From: a virus
Virus record (IMG/VR): IMGVR_UViG_3300025120_000625
Location: 1 to 22,220 of that record
DNA length: 22,220 nt
Strand: one strand, 5' to 3'
Shown: piece by piece, positions 10,501 through 16,009 of the stretch
How the letters are laid out: every line of letters starts with the position of its first letter
Position numbering within the stretch: the first letter of the stretch is position 1
The notes under the pieces: generated by a model
What the model was told of the DNA's origin: nothing
What the model saw: only the letters and a program-made list of their open reading frames with translations
The model's database searches: none
Made by a program: the position numbers and the translations under genes

Positions 10501-10663
10501 TATTCCTACAGTTAATCAGCCGATAGCTACTGATGTTCAAGTTAGAAAAAAAGTTAACCCAAGAATTTCACAACAACAAATAGATTTACGAGAACGCGCA
10601 AAGTCTAATCCGTATGTTGCATCTACATTATTAGGCGGTCTTGGAAGTGCGGGTCTGCTCTAG
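7583..10663 (+). CDS. Large internal virion/DNA-ejection protein with glycine-zipper segment
   Basis: The 1026-residue product is the largest in the window. Residues about 153-187 are almost entirely small and hydrophobic (LVPETAGAVIGGILGAPG, then AVGASAGAAAG), a glycine-zipper pattern typical of proteins that insert into or oligomerise in membranes. Most of the remainder is helical and charged. The C-terminus ends in a second short hydrophobic stretch, VASTLLGGLGSAGLL. I see no lytic transglycosylase or peptidase motif of the kind T7 gp16 carries. The ribosome binding site AAAGGA lies ten bases before ATG 7583. As the last gene of the trio it could form the channel through the host membrane during infection; that is inferred from the zipper and the position. 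Its stop overlaps the convergent RHH gene's stop. Confidence 0.65.
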   Translation: MTPQEQLRLLRASKDENIAASKKLQIMRAIKTGEGDIDSILGTPNEETNPLGMRSAKSFEELLNSSTNRDKGFDYETGAGSGLRAKLSFMETAEEKEKLLRRLVGEDGFTKDSEGLLALTEIGQLSQGMKPIGKNLVIEDEGLSFGDVADLAGLVPETAGAVIGGILGAPGLFTGAVGASAGAAAGQSAEEYIENLLGLQTQSGIEVAADVAKEAALAGTFDFAGNLIFKAGKAAFGLAGRGVKASTAAGQATESQQAAGLRALRILDAGGLPGAEAAGLGPVASRLSATSRNISGSEDQAIKNIFFARSQKDKLLEDAGVGSIDEVADVIKNSTPDKANRLNKSLLDAQELSAKALDDALGVLSKAVDEGVDVGDDLLTQLVGGYDNFVKEANVWYQGVDDTLSKIKKPITIGKGTSRRTITQEGGELPIFDISHLKTQYDDVISIDYDGVAELAPEAFSAFGNVLKKLNANTADGSKAGFTSYRGLRSFRKNINDALYDRSMGIGNTTERKLLAEMRDSVDEMMQGALPVTLKGLTDTEGKIIKQALKKHKIAQANYAKEIKVQEKLEKLSILRNVGEAGKDVKLVAGQNFNAIISRPDRIKAVLEAVKRNSKLAGVEDGSEGVRRSLARQYLDDALTNANKDSLDPTSFNGVKFYDSIKKINKSGVGKELFGEDWNQVQSLAKAVSYNGIKKIDESIMQKVIQQNPGDDVVITLKNVLDAQIDLQKSQSSKVLNDLANGKLDAEDAAISILNPNLGNSQIKSILEFFESDPVAKKTIQDAILRNVLGAVDDKIFISEASAFSLRNAIDAYKPGVLKTVLGKEKMEGLEQLADDLVFLKDTGSRGAGALAAEAIRTGLITSPMKNATKVGRFKLLDRLINSPDTMRKSLELRTGAKTPQQVSDAIAMQFNEAAARSTGSQIPMTENVAQIGQRIGSGLGTINRAKSAVRQGGIRAILADQEARGTRPPMIDIPTVNQPIATDVQVRKKVNPRISQQQIDLRERAKSNPYVASTLLGGLGSAGLL

Positions 10664-10881
10664 TCCTCTAAAACAGAAGACAGGCCACCGATACCAACTG
10701 CGGCTGGCGCTTGATAAACTTGGTTGCCCTTGACACGAGATTCAATGTTTTCGTATGTTTCGTTAATCATACGAGAAAGCTGACGCCCTATAGAACGGTC
10801 TTCGTGCGTTGCTATAAAAACTAACTTATCGTATGCTTCAATCGAAACACCTACGGATTTGTATTTTCCGGGGTTTGGCAT
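10660..10881 (-). CDS. Ribbon-helix-helix DNA-binding protein
   Basis: The 73-residue product has an RHH-like layout: a strand YKSVGVS (7-13), then two helices with AYDKLVFIATHEDRS leading into IGRQLSRMINETYENI (29-46). RHH proteins dimerise through the strand, which contacts the major groove, and often repress their own promoter. I chose ATG 10881 because GGAAGG (10891-10896 on the minus strand) is nine bases away; an ATG at 10899 would add six residues with a poor SD. The gene runs against its left neighbour, sharing the CTAG stop overlap, and lies only 20 bases from the divergent nuclease start. No toxin gene is adjacent, so a phage transcription regulator is more likely than an antitoxin. 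Its targets are inferred. Confidence 0.7.
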   Translation of the reverse strand: MPNPGKYKSVGVSIEAYDKLVFIATHEDRSIGRQLSRMINETYENIESRVKGNQVYQAPAAVGIGGLSSVLED

Positions 10882-10901
10882 GGTGAGGTTCCTTCCCATA
10901 A

Positions 10902-11276
10902 ATGACTTTCCCTACTGTATATAATCCCAAACTGCGTGGGTCAAGGCCCAAGTATGGAAATAAAAAGGTTGTTGTTCAAGGCATTAAGTTCGATTCCAAG
11001 TGGGAAAGCCAGAGGTATCTATACCTCAAGTCGCTTGAGCGTGCTGGAACAATCAAAGACCTTGAGCTACAGGTTAGGTTCAACTTAGAAGTTAATGGTC
11101 AGAAGATATGCGCCTATGTTGCTGACTTCTGTTACAACAGAGAAGACAAGGATGGCGTGTGGCATTATATTGTTGACGATGCCAAGGGTGTTGAGACGCC
11201 TGAGTTTAAGCTGAAGAAGAAGTTGATGAAGGCTTGTCTGGGGATTGATATTCTGTTGTCGAAGAAGGGGGGCTAG
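10902..11276 (+). CDS. DUF1064-type PD-(D/E)XK nuclease
   Basis: The 124-residue product matches the DUF1064 pattern closely: KYGNKKVVVQGIKFDSKWESQRYLYLKSLERAG-type N-terminus, a YVADF strand, and VDDAKG. The likely catalytic set is E35, D75, D93 and K95 (D-x-K). The family has a restriction-endonuclease-like fold, and phage members are often found with replication and recombination genes as putative branched-DNA or Holliday-junction nucleases. The start ATG at 10902 has only a distant GAGG (10885-10888) as SD, so translation may be weak. The stop TAG lies in the loop of a G6C/GC6 hairpin. It is divergent from the RHH gene, and the predicted RHH promoter lies inside its first codons. Confidence 0.8.
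   Translation: MTFPTVYNPKLRGSRPKYGNKKVVVQGIKFDSKWESQRYLYLKSLERAGTIKDLELQVRFNLEVNGQKICAYVADFCYNREDKDGVWHYIVDDAKGVETPEFKLKKKLMKACLGIDILLSKKGG
10916..10944 (-). promoter_or_regulatory. Candidate promoter of the RHH gene
   Basis: On the minus strand, TTGACC (10939-10944) is followed after exactly 17 bases by TATACA (10916-10921). This would start transcription about 28 bases before the RHH start codon. CCCAC overlaps the 3' end of the -35 box. The whole promoter sits inside the first codons of the divergent nuclease gene, so binding here by the RHH protein could affect both genes. Confidence 0.45.
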
Positions 11277-11284
11277 GCCCCCCC
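11267..11284. terminator. Possible bidirectional hairpin terminator
   Basis: GGGGGGC (11267-11273) and GCCCCCC (11277-11283) form a 6-7 bp pure G/C stem with the nuclease stop codon TAG as the loop. It lies between two convergent genes, where a shared terminator is expected. Neither side has a strong run of U (the plus side reads AATAATTATTT), so intrinsic termination may be weak. Confidence 0.45.
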
Positions 11285-11289
11285 AATAA

Positions 11290-11628
11290 TTATTTACATT
11301 TGGCGATGTGCGCCTTTAGTTTCTTGGCAATACTGTCAAAGTATTTGCCCCCTGCTAAAATCGTAGGCTCATCATCCCAATGACCCTCACGATAGTCAAT
11401 TTGAGCGCGGTTATCCACATCACTGTGGAAGATGCCCATAATATCAACATCAACCTGAGTTGATGGCTTGATATTCCCAGACAAGAAGTCATCTAGGAAA
11501 GCAACGTACTGATCTTGTAGAGCCTGCGGCTCTATATTGTCAGCACACTCAATGAAGTGTGAAACTTCACTGGAGGTGTAGTCAGGCTTTCCGCGAAAGC
11601 TGACCCCGAATGGAATGGTATTAGGCAT
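11290..11628 (-). CDS. Acidic 112-residue protein of unknown function
   Basis: I do not recognise this protein. It is small and acidic (roughly 18 Asp/Glu against 11 Lys/Arg), with acidic clusters VDVDIMG, SDVDN and HWDDEP in the middle and a basic C-terminal helix (AKKLKAHIAKCK). No membrane segment or metal motif is clear. ATG 11628 has a strong SD, AAAGGAG (11635-11641 on the minus strand). A very good promoter lies further upstream and a hairpin follows the stop, so it appears to be a single-gene transcription unit divergent from the replication operon. That setting is typical of early phage proteins that act on host machinery or control the switch, but its function is open. Confidence 0.75.
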   Translation of the reverse strand: MPNTIPFGVSFRGKPDYTSSEVSHFIECADNIEPQALQDQYVAFLDDFLSGNIKPSTQVDVDIMGIFHSDVDNRAQIDYREGHWDDEPTILAGGKYFDSIAKKLKAHIAKCK

Positions 11629-11687
11629 GGCGTACTCCTTTCAGAGTATTAGAGAAATAGAAGGAAACCTTCGTCTGTGTTAATACC

Positions 11688-11716
11688 ACTATATCCCATA
11701 CCAAGTGGGAAGTCAA
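11688..11716 (-). promoter_or_regulatory. Leftward promoter with operator-like dyad
   Basis: On the minus strand, TTGACT (11711-11716), a 17-base spacer and TATAGT (11688-11693) make a strong sigma70-type promoter for the 112-residue gene. The spacer holds a dyad: TCCCA and TGGGA separated by seven bases (11694-11710). It also contains CCCAC-N3-GTATGG read on the minus strand, which recurs in the opposite promoter at 11781-11794. This is a likely operator. Confidence 0.65.
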
Positions 11717-11717
11717 C

Positions 11718-11766
11718 ACCTAAAATAAAAAAAATTATCTAAATAAAAAAATATTTTTTAAAAAAC
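11718..11766. other. A/T tract between divergent promoters
   Basis: About 49 bases are almost pure A/T, with a 14-bp palindrome AAAAAATATTTTTT (11746-11759) overlapping TTTTTTAAAAAA (11754-11765). The phased A-runs should give bent, easily melted DNA. It lies directly beside both -35 boxes, so it may act as an UP element for both promoters. A role as an unwinding element of a replication origin is possible, but I see no iterons nearby. Confidence 0.4.
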
Positions 11767-11770
11767 CCAC

Positions 11771-11801
11771 TTGACAGTCACCCACACTGTATGGTTATAG
11801 T
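11771..11801 (+). promoter_or_regulatory. Rightward promoter of the replication operon
   Basis: TTGACA (11771-11776) is a perfect -35. The best -10 is TATAGT (11796-11801), which gives a long 19-base spacer; it is the same hexamer as in the leftward promoter. The spacer contains CCCACACTGTATGG (11781-11794), the second copy of the CCCAC-N3-GTATGG element, and another CCCACTT lies just before the -35. The long spacer suggests that the promoter may need an activator or be weak by itself. The first gene starts at 11835. Confidence 0.55.
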
Positions 11802-11834
11802 TGGGACTCTAGTAACAAGCGGAAAGGAAACGAC

Positions 11835-12233
11835 ATGGAAAGTCGTGATATATTTGAAGTTAGAAAAGTTCTAAAAGCATCTATGGCTGATCTCAAGGAT
11901 CAGTTAAAAGAAGTAGAAGATAAACTGTCATCTACATATCTACCAAAAGCCAAGGAGTTACTTGGTTATAATGGTGAAGACTTTGGCACCGTAAACATCT
12001 CTCATGGTAACGACATAATAAAAGCAGTTGTCTCCAAGAAAGTAACATGGGACCAAGAGCTTCTTCGTGAGGCTTTGTCTAAACTGTCTGAGGAGGACGC
12101 AAGGCATTACGGCAAGCTTACCTTTGCTGTTGAGGAACGTAAGTTCACAGCCGCACCTCCTGCAATAAAGCGGATGTTAGAAGATTGCCGCACCACAGAA
12201 ATTGGTAGCTTCAAAGTAGAACTGGAGACATAA
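11835..12233 (+). CDS. First gene of the replication operon, unknown function
   Basis: The 132-residue product is not one I can name. Residues about 10-45 form a charged helix with heptad-like spacing (VLKASMADLKDQLKEVEDKL), likely a coiled coil. The rest has an alternating pattern suggesting a small alpha/beta fold (DIIKAVVSKKVTWDQELLREAL, then KLTFAVEERKF). AAAGGAA sits six bases before ATG 11835. The gene directly precedes a Sak4-like ATPase and an SSB-like gene in one operon, so a part in recombination or replication, perhaps as a structural or regulatory subunit, is a reasonable guess. Its stop is one base before the next ATG. Confidence 0.7.
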   Translation: MESRDIFEVRKVLKASMADLKDQLKEVEDKLSSTYLPKAKELLGYNGEDFGTVNISHGNDIIKAVVSKKVTWDQELLREALSKLSEEDARHYGKLTFAVEERKFTAAPPAIKRMLEDCRTTEIGSFKVELET

Positions 12234-12234
12234 A

Positions 12235-13098
12235 ATGGCACTACAAATTATAACAGCCGATCAGCGTATGGCTGAGAAAAAAGGCCACAAGATCGTGGTA
12301 TGTGGTGCAAGCGGTGTGGGTAAAACCACACTCGCTCGTACTCTTAATGCACCTACAACTTTGTTTATGGACTTAGAAGCAGGTGATGCAGCTATCGAAG
12401 GGCATCCTATTGATGTCGTTCGTCCTCGTACATGGGCAGAGTGTCGTGATCTTGCCTGCTTCTTGGGGGGAGCAAACCCATCTCTGGCTGAAGATCAGCC
12501 TTACAGCGAATCGCACTACAACTATGTAGCGCAGATTTATGGGGATGGCGCAGAGCTTTGGCAAAAGTACGACACTCTGTTCGTGGACTCAATTACTGTA
12601 GCAGGGCGTTTGTGCTTTCAGTGGTGCTTACAGCAGCCAGAAGTGCGCTCTGAGCGTTCTGGCAAGCTAGACACTCGCGCTGCTTATGGATTGCATGGTC
12701 GTGAGATGATGTCATGGCTAACGCACATTCAGCACATTCGTTCTAAGAACGTGATCTTCGTGGGTATTCTTGACGAAATCACTGACGAGTACGGACGCAA
12801 GCAATACAGCTTGCAAATCGAAGGCAGCAAGACAGGGCGCGAATTGCCCGGTATTGTTGATGAAGTAATTACTATGGCAATACTAACAGGTGATCACGGC
12901 CAATATCGTGCATTTGTGTGTCAGCCTCTAAACGAGTGGGGCTATCCAGCAAAAGATCGCTCTGGTAGGCTTGACACAATCGAAGAGCCACATCTTGGAA
13001 AGTTAATGGAAAAGATGGAAAGTGGTTCAAACAAAACAGATGAAGAATTAATCTTTGTCGATCCAACAACTCAAAATTCTAGCGAAGGAGAAGTATAA
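12235..13098 (+). CDS. Sak4-like RecA-fold ATPase (phage recombinase)
   Basis: The 287-residue product has a Walker A motif GASGVGKTT (24-32), a second acidic loop MDLEAGD (45-51) and a Walker B-like strand YDTLFVDS (112-119). This is the AAA_24/Sak4 pattern of phage P-loop ATPases. Sak4 of phage HK620 is a distant RecA relative with single-strand annealing activity stimulated by its cognate SSB. Here an SSB-like gene follows with a TAATG overlap, the same arrangement. The likely role is annealing of single strands during recombination-dependent replication or repair. A GGAGA lies seven bases before the start. The C-terminal 25 residues are acidic and probably flexible. It could also be another AAA_24 ATPase with a different role. 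Confidence 0.75.
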   Translation: MALQIITADQRMAEKKGHKIVVCGASGVGKTTLARTLNAPTTLFMDLEAGDAAIEGHPIDVVRPRTWAECRDLACFLGGANPSLAEDQPYSESHYNYVAQIYGDGAELWQKYDTLFVDSITVAGRLCFQWCLQQPEVRSERSGKLDTRAAYGLHGREMMSWLTHIQHIRSKNVIFVGILDEITDEYGRKQYSLQIEGSKTGRELPGIVDEVITMAILTGDHGQYRAFVCQPLNEWGYPAKDRSGRLDTIEEPHLGKLMEKMESGSNKTDEELIFVDPTTQNSSEGEV

Positions 13099-13715
13099 TG
13101 CTTAATTTTAACAACGTCCCACAGGACGAAAATGCACCAAGTCAAGAATTCTCTATCATACCAAATGGTACTGTTGTTCGTGCTGTTGTTCTTGTCCAGC
13201 AGGGAGACATAGAAATCCCTGAGTTTGGTCAAGGCCAATGGTTTAAGAGGTCAGCGTCAACAGCGGCTAAGTGGATGAACCTAGAGTTCACTATCATTGG
13301 TGGTCAATATGATCGCCGTAAGTTTTGGCACAGCGTCTTTGTCGATGGTGATAAGATGGGGCCAAGCGGTATGCCACAAGCTAAAGAGATTGGTCTTCGT
13401 ACATTGAAGTCCGTTGTCGAAAGCGGAAGGGGTATTAGTCCTGCGGATATGTCTCCACAAGCACAACAAAACCGAAACATCTCAGGTATGATGGACTTGA
13501 ATGGCATGGAGATTTGTGCAAAAGTTGGCGTCAAGAAAGGTACAAACGGCTACAAGGATAGCAATCAGCTAATGGTAGCGTTAACGCCTGACAATAAAGA
13601 TTATTTGCCTCAAGGCAGTGTTCCTATGCAACAAACTACAATACCCGCACAGGCATCTGCACCACAAGCTCCTGCACAACCTAGCGGTGCAGTTCCTTCT
13701 TGGGCGCAAAAGTAA
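13098..13715 (+). CDS. SSB-like (DUF669-like) single-strand DNA-binding protein
   Basis: The 205-residue product begins MLNFNNVPQ and has a strand-rich core with VVRAVVLVQQGD, WMNLEFTIIGGQYDRRKFWHSVF and a later MEICAKVGVKKG segment. This layout fits the OB-fold, DUF669-like phage proteins that serve as SSBs. The C-terminal 40 residues are Pro/Gln/Ala-rich and end in VPSWAQK, a flexible tail with an aromatic tip rather than the usual acidic one. The start overlaps the ATPase stop (TAATG) with GAAGGAG upstream. It is expected to coat single-stranded DNA and load the Sak4-like protein. The OB fold is inferred from sequence pattern, not shown. Confidence 0.7.
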   Translation: MLNFNNVPQDENAPSQEFSIIPNGTVVRAVVLVQQGDIEIPEFGQGQWFKRSASTAAKWMNLEFTIIGGQYDRRKFWHSVFVDGDKMGPSGMPQAKEIGLRTLKSVVESGRGISPADMSPQAQQNRNISGMMDLNGMEICAKVGVKKGTNGYKDSNQLMVALTPDNKDYLPQGSVPMQQTTIPAQASAPQAPAQPSGAVPSWAQK

Positions 13716-13716
13716 T

Positions 13717-13785
13717 CTAGCGGCAGGGCCATTCCGCGCCTGCTAGAACTCGCACAGGGGGGGCGAGGCCGCTAACCCCCCAACT
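13717..13785 (+). promoter_or_regulatory. Structured RNA element before the helicase gene
   Basis: The 92-base gap between the SSB-like and helicase genes folds strongly. TAGCGGC (13718-13724) pairs with GCCGCTA (13768-13774). Inside lie two hairpins: AGGGC with GC(G)CCT (13725-13741) and CTCGC with GCGAG (13749-13767). The loop of the second contains GGGGGG (13757-13762), which can pair with CCCCCC (13776-13781) outside the junction, making a pseudoknot. The helicase SD AGGTG follows at 13798-13802. It could be a cis-acting translation or transcription control element, a small RNA, or a plain G/C-rich terminator-like hairpin. Confidence 0.4.
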
Positions 13786-13807
13786 ATTCTAGCAAATAGG
13801 TGTAATT

Positions 13808-15496
13808 ATGTTATTAAGACCTTATCAAGAGGTTGCTGTCTCTGATGCTTGTACGGCGTTAGATAAGCACAAAAATACTCTCATTGTCGCTCCAACGGGC
13901 GCTGGCAAAACAATCATGCTTTCTGCCCTTGTTGGCGAACGTCACAAGAAGGGCAAAAGAATTTTAATTGTTCAGCATCGTGACGAACTTGTTAATCAAA
14001 ACAAAGAAAAGTTTGAACGGATAAACCCTTACATCACGACAAGCATTGTTAACGGGACAGTTAAGCATTGGGACGGTGATGCCGTGTTCTCAATGATTCA
14101 AACAATGTCACGCGACAGGAACCTACGGAATCGCCCTAAGTTCGACATGGTTGTGATTGACGAGGGCCACCATGCAGCGGCTCCTACTTACACAAAAGTA
14201 ATTGATGCAGTGCGTGAGGATAACGATAAAGCTGAGATCGTAGGTTTTACAGCAACGCCCAATCGTGGCGATGGTAAAGGCTTACGCTCTGTATTCAACA
14301 ACTGCGCACATCAGATTGAATTAGCCACACTGATTCGTGAAGGCTTTCTAGTACGCCCTAAAAGCTACGTCATTGATCTTGGGGTGGGTGAACAACTAGA
14401 CCAAGTTACAAAGCGCGGCAAAGAATACGATATGGAAGAAGTGGCGGCTATCATGGATCGCCAAGTCATTAATGATCGTATTGTCTCTGAGTGGAGAGAG
14501 AAGGCAATGGATCGCAAGACTGTTGTGTTCTGCTCAACTGTAGCACACGCGGAACACGTTTGTGCCGCATTTGTTGTGGCAGGCGTAAGAGCCGATTATG
14601 TAACAGGTGAGACAGACAAAATAGAACGTGCAGATATGCTTAACAATCTTGAGTTTGGTGATCTGCAAGTTATCGTCAACGTGGCAGTCCTGACAGAAGG
14701 CTTCGATGCTCCACCCGTATCTTGCATCATTCTAACGCGCCCATGTTCTCAAAAGGGTACAATGGTGCAAATGATTGGTCGCGGTCTGCGCATACTTGAT
14801 CCTGAGATATACCCAGACATTATAAAGACTGACTGCGTTGTCATGGACTTCGGCACATCAATAATCACTCATGGCGGTTTAGATGATTCAGCGAACCTAG
14901 ATGGGTCAGATAGGTCTGTAGGCGGAGAAGCGCCCACTAAGATATGTCCAGAGTGTGAAAGCGAAGTGGCATCGAACACACGCATCTGTCCAATCTGTGA
15001 GCATGAGTTTGAGCGTAAGGTAAAAGACGCATTAGAAAACTTTGAAATGACCGAATACGATCTCATGCAAATGTCTCCATTTATGTGGATTGATCCGTTT
15101 GGTCAGGGAACAGCTATGATGGCTACAGGCTTCAGTGGCTTCGCTCTGGTAGGCAGTGTTGGAAAATACTGGATAGCTATTGTAAAGGCCCAACACGGGC
15201 GTCCTAGAATAGTCTCCATTGGCGAGAAGGTGCAGGCAATGGCGGCTGGAGATGATTTCTTGCGTGAGGTCGAAGACAGCAATGCGGCGAACAAGTCAAA
15301 GCGCTGGTTAAACGAAGCGGCAACAGATAAGCAAAAAGATTTATTGCGTAGATATAACGTAGAAATTAACGCGATGGATTTCTCTTGGACGAAGTATAAA
15401 GCGGCTTGTTGCTTAGGGTACTATTTTAATAGTGAAAAAATTGATAAGGTAATTTCAGGGCAATGGAAGAAACTAAAGGGAGAAGATCATGAATAG
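13808..15496 (+). CDS. Superfamily 2 DNA helicase with zinc ribbon
   Basis: The 562-residue product is a complete SF2 helicase/translocase. Motif I is PTGAGKT (29-35), motif II is DEGH (118-121), motif III is TAT (148-150), and motif VI is QMIGRGLR (321-328), with the TEGFDAP motif V region at 296-302. After the two RecA domains comes a CPECE...CPICEHEF zinc ribbon (C380, C383, C394, C397), and then a C-terminal domain of unknown function ending in a basic, aromatic segment. Phage relatives unwind or remodel forks and recombination intermediates. The SD AGGTG is five bases before ATG 13808, and a structured RNA precedes it. The stop overlaps the DUF6378 gene by eight bases. Confidence 0.9.
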   Translation: MLLRPYQEVAVSDACTALDKHKNTLIVAPTGAGKTIMLSALVGERHKKGKRILIVQHRDELVNQNKEKFERINPYITTSIVNGTVKHWDGDAVFSMIQTMSRDRNLRNRPKFDMVVIDEGHHAAAPTYTKVIDAVREDNDKAEIVGFTATPNRGDGKGLRSVFNNCAHQIELATLIREGFLVRPKSYVIDLGVGEQLDQVTKRGKEYDMEEVAAIMDRQVINDRIVSEWREKAMDRKTVVFCSTVAHAEHVCAAFVVAGVRADYVTGETDKIERADMLNNLEFGDLQVIVNVAVLTEGFDAPPVSCIILTRPCSQKGTMVQMIGRGLRILDPEIYPDIIKTDCVVMDFGTSIITHGGLDDSANLDGSDRSVGGEAPTKICPECESEVASNTRICPICEHEFERKVKDALENFEMTEYDLMQMSPFMWIDPFGQGTAMMATGFSGFALVGSVGKYWIAIVKAQHGRPRIVSIGEKVQAMAAGDDFLREVEDSNAANKSKRWLNEAATDKQKDLLRRYNVEINAMDFSWTKYKAACCLGYYFNSEKIDKVISGQWKKLKGEDHE

Positions 15497-15755
15497 AGGT
15501 GAAATATTAGATACGGCAAAGCAGTATGTAATCAAAGATCGCCATAACGAACACGGCGATTTAGAAGAAAATTTCGATAAGATAGCTGATTTGTGGAATT
15601 GCTATTTAGAAGGTTCTTACATCAGCGTTACAGATGTTGGGGTAATGATGGCACTTCTAAAAATTGCTCGTGTCAGATCGAACCCCAAAAACATTGATAA
15701 TTTTGTGGATGGTGCTGGTTATCTTGCGTGTAGTGGAGAGCTTTCGAGCAAGTAA
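15489..15755 (+). CDS. DUF6378 family protein
   Basis: The 88-residue, all-helical product fits DUF6378 well: GEILDTAKQYVIKDRH, then DLEENFDKIADLWNCYL, MMALLKIARVR and a final DNFVDGAGYLAC with a GE. The family is frequent in phages; I know of no proven function. The pattern of Glu/Asp on helices resembles MazG-like nucleotide pyrophosphatases, which would make dNTP-pool control plausible, but the metal-binding set is not established. GGGAGA lies before ATG 15489, and the start is inside the helicase end, so translation is coupled. Confidence 0.75.
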   Translation: MNRGEILDTAKQYVIKDRHNEHGDLEENFDKIADLWNCYLEGSYISVTDVGVMMALLKIARVRSNPKNIDNFVDGAGYLACSGELSSK

Positions 15756-15781
15756 TTTTATTTTAACGAGGAGACAGTACA

Positions 15782-16009
15782 TTGAGCGAAGTTGATACGG
15801 CACCAATGCCCATGAAAGAATTGGCGTTTATACTTGGAAAGTTTGGTTGGGACACAAAGTTCTCTGATCTTACAGAAGAACAAGTGCAAACACTTATATT
15901 TGGAATACAGGAATCTAAACGTCTAGCAGCGGAGATTGACATTGGAACACTCGAAGACACCTACTTTAAGTCAACAGGCACTTGGCCCTCTACTTCAATC
16001 CCGTTCTAG
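15782..16009 (+). CDS. Small protein with TTG start, unknown
   Basis: The 75-residue product has no recognised family. The start is TTG 15782, supported by a strong GAGGAG (15768-15773) eight bases upstream; no ATG or GTG fits as well. The sequence is mostly helical (MPMKELAFILGKFGW, then LTEEQVQTLIFGIQESKRLAAEIDI) with an aromatic C-terminus. Its last 68 bases overlap the Cas4-like nuclease gene in another frame, so the two may be translationally coupled. A short unit upstream of a nuclease could be a regulator or partner, but nothing in the sequence proves it. Confidence 0.6.
   Translation: MSEVDTAPMPMKELAFILGKFGWDTKFSDLTEEQVQTLIFGIQESKRLAAEIDIGTLEDTYFKSTGTWPSTSIPF

Noticed and set aside
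10730-10759. TTGACA-N18-TATGTT on the plus strand inside the RHH gene as promoter of the nuclease
   Set aside because: The -35 is perfect but the -10 matches only four of six, and it lies in coding DNA; it may be chance.
10996-11006. CCAAGTGGGAA inside the nuclease gene, identical to part of the leftward operator
   Set aside because: It encodes the conserved SKWE residues of the nuclease and is not placed at a promoter, so coding constraint explains it.
13717-13785. tRNA-like or known self-cleaving ribozyme in the structured gap
   Set aside because: No cloverleaf with T-loop consensus, and no hammerhead, twister or HDV core that I can recognise.
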